Origin: Bifidobacteriaceae bacterium | GTDB lineage: Bacteria; Actinomycetota; Actinomycetes; Actinomycetales; WQXJ01 | Assembly: GCA_031268115.1 (NCBI GenBank) | Contig: JAIRXV010000422.1 | Location: 1 to 9,094 of the forward strand | Reading direction: 5' to 3' | DNA: 9,094 bases | Part shown: positions 5,865 through 9,094 of the stretch, one piece after another | Position numbering within the stretch: position 1 is the first letter of the stretch | Layout: every line of letters begins with the position of its first letter | Notes under the pieces: model-generated | Databases searched by the model: none | What the model was told of the DNA's origin: nothing | The model's input: only the letters and a program-made list of their open reading frames with translations | Program-made: the position numbers and the translations under genes

Positions 5865-8062
5865 GCACGATGCGCGGCTTCCTTAGAGTGGTCATCGACG
5901 CCGATGACGGCTGGTGCGTTGGCGCCGAACAAGGCCCGTTCGGCGGTCCAACGGGCCACTTGACGCGGGACGGTGCGCCGCGAGTCCCGGTGACCGGTCT
6001 GATCGGCTCGTTCCGGGACCACCTGCGCCGCCAGGGCGACGATTGGGATGGCTGGAAAGAACTCGCTGAAGCGCTCGGGTGCGGTCGAGACGTAGTACTT
6101 GAGCGGCTCCTGGGCCCAAGTGCGCCCGAGAAAGAAGACAACGCCACCGAGGTCGAAGGGCTGAGCGCATCGGCCCTTTGGGGTCTGAGCGCCGACGTTG
6201 GCGCCGCCAAAGGTGAGGAGATCGAGACAGTCTCCCGGGGTCGGACCGCGATCAACCGATCTCGCGGCGCGGCCGAAGCATCCACGCTGCGGGACCGCTC
6301 GCTCGTCTCAGTTCCGACCGTCATCGTCCTCCGGCTTCGGCTGGATGCGTGTGAGCCTACGTTGAAGGCGGTGGCGGGTGTGCTCGCGACCTGGCGTCCC
6401 ACCATCGGAGGCGGGCGAAGCACCGGATCGGGCACCGCCCGCGTCCGCGAAGTCTGGTACGGCGCCGTCAACCTGGCGGAGCCGCCCGGGCGGGAGCGTT
6501 ACTGGTCCATGTCCGGCCGGAACTTGGTGGACGCCATCGCTGCCACCAGATTGCAAGCGACGGCCGCGGCGCCGCGAGCGGACCGCATCGCTGAAGTCAC
6601 GTTCAGTTTTCCGGAGGGAGTCCGTGTCACGACCGGCCGCCGCGAACGTAAGTTGACCCGCGGCCAAGACCCGGCCAAGCGGGCAGAGGCTTGCTTGGCC
6701 TCAGTATCGGCCGCGGTGGAAGCGGACGTCGAAAGCCAAGACCCAGCCGCCCGGGCAAAGGCTTGCTTGGCCCGCATACGGGATCACTTCGTTGTGCCGG
6801 GCAGCACCTGGAAAGGAATCGTCCGGTCGCGGTTCGAATACGTGTTGCGGACCGTGGCGGGCCGCGCCGACGATGCCGACCCGGACGCTTCGCGCAGGGC
6901 GTTGGCCTGTGAAGACAGGGACTCTTGCACCAAGCCGGCCAGCGGTCAGGGCGGGCGCACGCTACCCCCATGTATCGCTTGCAGAGTCTTCGGCTTTGAG
7001 GGACGGGCCGGGGAGCTGGTGTTCCACGACTCAACGATTGAGCACGCGGACGCCGCGGCGCGAAACCGCGTCGCCATCGACCGGTTCACCGGCGGCGCTT
7101 ACGACGGCGCACTGTTCGCGGAGACATCGTTGGTGGGGCGTTCGGGTGGCGCGGAGGGCGGCGACAAGTCGGGTGGCGCCGCGCACGCCGGCGGCGGGTC
7201 TCCTGAACTGGACGCGTGGACCACGATGGTGATCGAGCGGGCGCCGGAAAAGCCGGGGGATCTTCTCTCGCCCGCCGCGACACCCACAGTCGCCGCGGCG
7301 GTGCGGAAGGCTCTGGCGTGGGCTTTGCGGGACCTAGGGGATGGACTCGTTGGCATCGGGTCGCGGGTCACGACCGGCCTGGGCACGCTCAAGCTGGTCG
7401 AAGCCGGCACGTGGCCAGTCGAGGAAGACACCGATGGCGCTGCCACCGCGTTGACACGTTCAGACATCGACGCGTTGCGTTCGGCCGCGAAGGCCGAGCC
7501 GCCAGAATCCGACCCCGCCCCCCCGCCGCCTAAGCGCGGCAAACAAGAGGGCCAGTCCAGGGGTAGCGCCGGTGGAGACTCCGCTGGCGTCGAATACGCC
7601 AGCCCCGGCCCCGCCGCCGATGGGGCGATCGGCCCGGAAACGGGCACGCTTGTGGCGCACGGCGAGGTCCCCTGGGCCGAGGCAGCGCAAATCGGCGCCG
7701 GCATGACGGCCGTCTGGTTCGGTTTGGAAGGCGCCTCAGTCGGGGCGATCCCGGCGGATCCCCCGCCGGGCGCCACACATCTGTGGGCGTGGACGCCCGA
7801 CCGCGACCGCATGCTTCGGTTCCGCATCGAGGACGACAAGGCGATTGTAGGAGAGCTGCGAACGGCCAAAGAGCCGCCCACGTGTGCGGTTGCCGGACGG
7901 TTAGGCGTTGAGTACAAGACCCAACCCGACGCCCCAACATGGTCCCCGCAAGACGGCCGTCCGGGCCCCGGGAATCAAGCGTTCCTTGCCGGTTACCGGA
8001 CGTTCCTGGCCGAGGTCCTAGAGGCCACTCCACTCGAATTCGTCGCCCTCAAACGGGGATAA
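5861..8062 (+). CDS. Fusion of two Cas7-like RAMP domains with a C-terminal accessory domain
   Basis: Probable two-segment backbone subunit of the effector (733 aa). RAMP domain 1, about 6-205: FLRVVIDADDGW (7-18), PRVPVTGLIGSFRDHL (40-55, a degenerate PGSSLKG helix), RGRTAINRSRGAAEASTLRD (126-145) and the glycine-rich loop TIGGGRSTGSGTARV (181-195). RAMP domain 2, about 243-512: AEVTFSFPEGVRVTTG (244-259), a long inserted loop holding an internal repeat, VVPGSTWKGIVRS (311-323), CIACRVFGFEGRAGELVFHD (371-390), VAIDRFTGGAYDGALFAE (404-421) and the loop GIGSRVTTGLGTLKL (498-512). C350, C356, C371 and C374 could bind zinc. A Pro/Lys/Ser-rich linker (about 545-595) joins a C-terminal domain (596-733) with AVWFGLEGASVGAIP and HLWAWTPDRDRMLRFRIEDD. 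That domain faintly recalls Csx19, the III-D accessory protein, but I cannot establish this by eye. The double-RAMP architecture is well supported; it resembles the fused Cas7-2x subunit of III-D variants. Confidence 0.86.
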   Translation: MSTMRGFLRVVIDADDGWCVGAEQGPFGGPTGHLTRDGAPRVPVTGLIGSFRDHLRRQGDDWDGWKELAEALGCGRDVVLERLLGPSAPEKEDNATEVEGLSASALWGLSADVGAAKGEEIETVSRGRTAINRSRGAAEASTLRDRSLVSVPTVIVLRLRLDACEPTLKAVAGVLATWRPTIGGGRSTGSGTARVREVWYGAVNLAEPPGRERYWSMSGRNLVDAIAATRLQATAAAPRADRIAEVTFSFPEGVRVTTGRRERKLTRGQDPAKRAEACLASVSAAVEADVESQDPAARAKACLARIRDHFVVPGSTWKGIVRSRFEYVLRTVAGRADDADPDASRRALACEDRDSCTKPASGQGGRTLPPCIACRVFGFEGRAGELVFHDSTIEHADAAARNRVAIDRFTGGAYDGALFAETSLVGRSGGAEGGDKSGGAAHAGGGSPELDAWTTMVIERAPEKPGDLLSPAATPTVAAAVRKALAWALRDLGDGLVGIGSRVTTGLGTLKLVEAGTWPVEEDTDGAATALTRSDIDALRSAAKAEPPESDPAPPPPKRGKQEGQSRGSAGGDSAGVEYASPGPAADGAIGPETGTLVAHGEVPWAEAAQIGAGMTAVWFGLEGASVGAIPADPPPGATHLWAWTPDRDRMLRFRIEDDKAIVGELRTAKEPPTCAVAGRLGVEYKTQPDAPTWSPQDGRPGPGNQAFLAGYRTFLAEVLEATPLEFVALKRG
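6663..6772 (+). repeat. Imperfect direct repeat within the second RAMP domain of the fusion gene
   Basis: Two 38-bp copies, at 6663-6700 and 6735-6772, match at 33 positions by my alignment and are 72 bp apart, i.e. exactly 24 codons. They encode QDPAKRAEACLASV (269-282) and QDPAARAKACLARI (293-306). The copies sit in the loop between the first strand of RAMP domain 2 and its PGSTWKG helix, the region that carries the catalytic Asp in active Cas7 subunits, so an in-frame duplication has lengthened that loop. Confidence 0.85.
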
Positions 8063-8137
8063 GCAAGGCAAAGCGCGTGACGCGCGGCCAGATGTCTTTG
8101 GTGCCGGGCCTATTGTGAACTCCCGGCCAGTGCGGGA
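8063..8137. other. Intergenic gap between convergent effector operon and smc
   Basis: Only 75 bp separates the TAA of the Cas7-fusion gene from the minus-strand smc stop. It holds two small inverted repeats: GCGCG-TGA-CGCGC at 8073-8085, and GCCGGG at 8103-8108 pairing with CCCGGC at 8122-8127. There is no tRNA gene, recognisable attachment site or CRISPR repeat here. Confidence 0.7.
8103..8127. terminator. Weak candidate bidirectional terminator stem-loop
   Basis: A 6-bp GC stem (GCCGGG/CCCGGC) with a 13-nt loop lies between two convergent genes, where a shared terminator would be expected. Neither strand has a run of T after the stem, so it is not a canonical intrinsic terminator. Many high-GC actinobacteria use U-tract-less or Rho-dependent ends. 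The call rests on position and symmetry only. Confidence 0.28.
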
Positions 8138-9094
8138 TTAGCCGTCCACGGCCTCGGCGAGGCGTTGGGATATCACTTCAGTGACGCCATCGTCCCGCAT
8201 GGTGACACCGTACAATGCGTCCGCGACTTCCATGGTGCGTTTCTGGTGGGTGACAATCAGAATCTGCGAGGAAACACGCAACTCGTTTACGATGTCTAAC
8301 AAACGGCCGAGGTTGACCTCATCTAAGGCGGCCTCAACCTCGTCCATGACGTAGAACGGGCTCGGCCGAGCCATGAATATCGCCACCACGAATGCGACGG
8401 CCACGAGGGCCCGTTCGCCGCCCGATAGGAGCGACAGCCGTTTCACGGATTTTCCGGCCGGCCGCGCTTCGACATCCACTCCCGTGGTCAGCATGTCCTC
8501 CGGAGAGGTCGCGAAGAGCTTGCCTTCACCCCCTGGGAACAGGCGAGCGAATGCCCGAGAAAACGCCTCAGCCGTGTCTTGGAATGCCTCGGCGAATACC
8601 CGCTCGACTCGTTCGTCGACTTCCCGGATCACGTGCATCAAGTCCTCGCGGGACTTCTTAAGGTCAACCAGCTGTTCGGTTAGGAATCGATGGCGTTCCT
8701 CCAGTGCCGTGTATTCCTCCAAGGCCAGCGGATTGACTCGTCCCAACGCCGTGAGCGCCCTTTCGGCCTTTCGCAGACGCTTTTCCTGTTCGACCCTGAC
8801 GTAGGGAACGGTCCGGGCTTCGTCCGCCTCGCCGCCGATGCCGTTCCCCGAGGGAGTTCCGCCATTGGGGGAGGGTGCGCGGCCGTCATCGTCGGGAGAG
8901 TCCTCCAATACCGGCACCCCTCGGTGTGGCCCGAATTCGGCCACGAGAACCGCGGGGTCGATTCCCAGCTCATCGACGGCTTTGGCGCCGATGGTTTCGA
9001 TCCGCATGCGCATCGCGGCGCGAGCCATCTCGTCGCGGTGGGCGGCGTCGGTGAGTTCGGCTAGTTCCCCGCGGGCCGCTTCGGCGGTCGTCCT
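8138..9094 (-). CDS. smc: Chromosome partition protein SMC, C-terminal part (5' partial)
   Basis: ATP-dependent chromosome condensation and segregation protein; the window holds the end of the second coiled coil and the C-terminal half of the ATPase head. The frame stays open to the window edge (last full codon 9092-9094), so the ATG at 9028 is internal. Numbering from that ATG: a Gly/Pro/Asp-rich variable stretch at 40-70; coiled-coil and head entry from PYVRVEQEKRLRKAERAL (75-92) and GRVNPLALEEYTALEERH (96-113); LFPGGEGKL (163-171); the ABC signature LSGGERA (201-207); Walker B FYVMDE (225-230) with D-loop AALD (233-236); and the switch histidine in THQKRT (260-265). The closing YGVTMRDDGVTEVISQRL is typical of actinomycete SMC. 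Walker A and the hinge lie beyond the window. It is a housekeeping gene, convergent with the type III operon and not functionally tied to it. Confidence 0.97.
   Translation of the reverse strand, partial: RTTAEAARGELAELTDAAHRDEMARAAMRMRIETIGAKAVDELGIDPAVLVAEFGPHRGVPVLEDSPDDDGRAPSPNGGTPSGNGIGGEADEARTVPYVRVEQEKRLRKAERALTALGRVNPLALEEYTALEERHRFLTEQLVDLKKSREDLMHVIREVDERVERVFAEAFQDTAEAFSRAFARLFPGGEGKLFATSPEDMLTTGVDVEARPAGKSVKRLSLLSGGERALVAVAFVVAIFMARPSPFYVMDEVEAALDEVNLGRLLDIVNELRVSSQILIVTHQKRTMEVADALYGVTMRDDGVTEVISQRLAEAVDG

Noticed and set aside
7099..7917. 272-codon minus-strand open frame within the Cas7-fusion gene
   Set aside because: It is low-complexity Ser/Pro/Ala/Arg sequence opposite a well-supported RAMP coding region; a codon-bias shadow.
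8690..9064. 124-codon plus-strand open frame opposite smc
   Set aside because: It is antisense to the highly conserved SMC head and coiled-coil coding region.
1..9094. CRISPR array
   Set aside because: No regularly spaced repeat-spacer pattern was seen. The only direct repeats noted are two-copy, in-frame and inside genes.

Overview
The window looks like chromosomal DNA from a high-GC actinobacterium. The best taxonomic marker is the C-terminal part of a chromosomal SMC ATPase at the right end. Its motifs (PYVR near the end of the coiled coil, GRVNPLALEEY, LSGGERA, FYVMDEVEAALD, THQKRTMEVAD, YGVTMRDDGVTEVISQRL) closely resemble actinomycete SMC. Assignment below phylum or class is not possible from this sequence.

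Positions 1-8062 hold one tightly packed plus-strand operon of five genes encoding a type III (RAMP/Cas10) CRISPR effector module. In order: (1) a TIGR03986-type RAMP protein, cut off at its 5' end by the window edge; (2) a Cas10-family protein with an intact GGDD palm motif and a zinc ribbon but no N-terminal HD nuclease domain; (3) a small 208-aa Cas7-like RAMP protein; (4) a Csx10-type double RAMP protein with three CxxC pairs and an unexplained helical C-terminal extension; (5) a 733-aa fusion of two Cas7-like RAMP domains plus an acidic/proline-rich linker and a C-terminal domain I cannot firmly name. All four junctions are 4-bp ATGA or GTGA overlaps, so the genes are probably translationally coupled and expressed as one unit. 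HD-less Cas10 plus Csx10 points to a subtype III-D-like system, and the fused Cas7 domains recall the III-D variants described as intermediates towards single-protein type III effectors.

The window contains no CRISPR array, cas1/cas2, cas6, stand-alone small subunit (Cas11/Csm2/Cmr5) or CARF-type ancillary effector. Some may lie to the left of position 1. The small-subunit role could be filled by an appended domain, with the Csx10 C-terminal extension the best candidate.

Positions 8063-8137 are a short intergenic gap between convergent genes, with two small inverted repeats and no clear intrinsic terminator. Positions 8138-9094 hold the 3' part of smc on the minus strand, running off the right edge. 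In actinobacteria smc is usually followed by ftsY, so the effector operon appears to occupy the position just downstream of smc, as expected for an accessory insertion.

Inferred joint function: the RAMP proteins would form the crRNA-binding backbone that recognises and cleaves target RNA. Csx10 would cap the crRNA 5' end. Cas10 would be triggered by target RNA to make cyclic oligoadenylate. The effector answering that signal is not in view.
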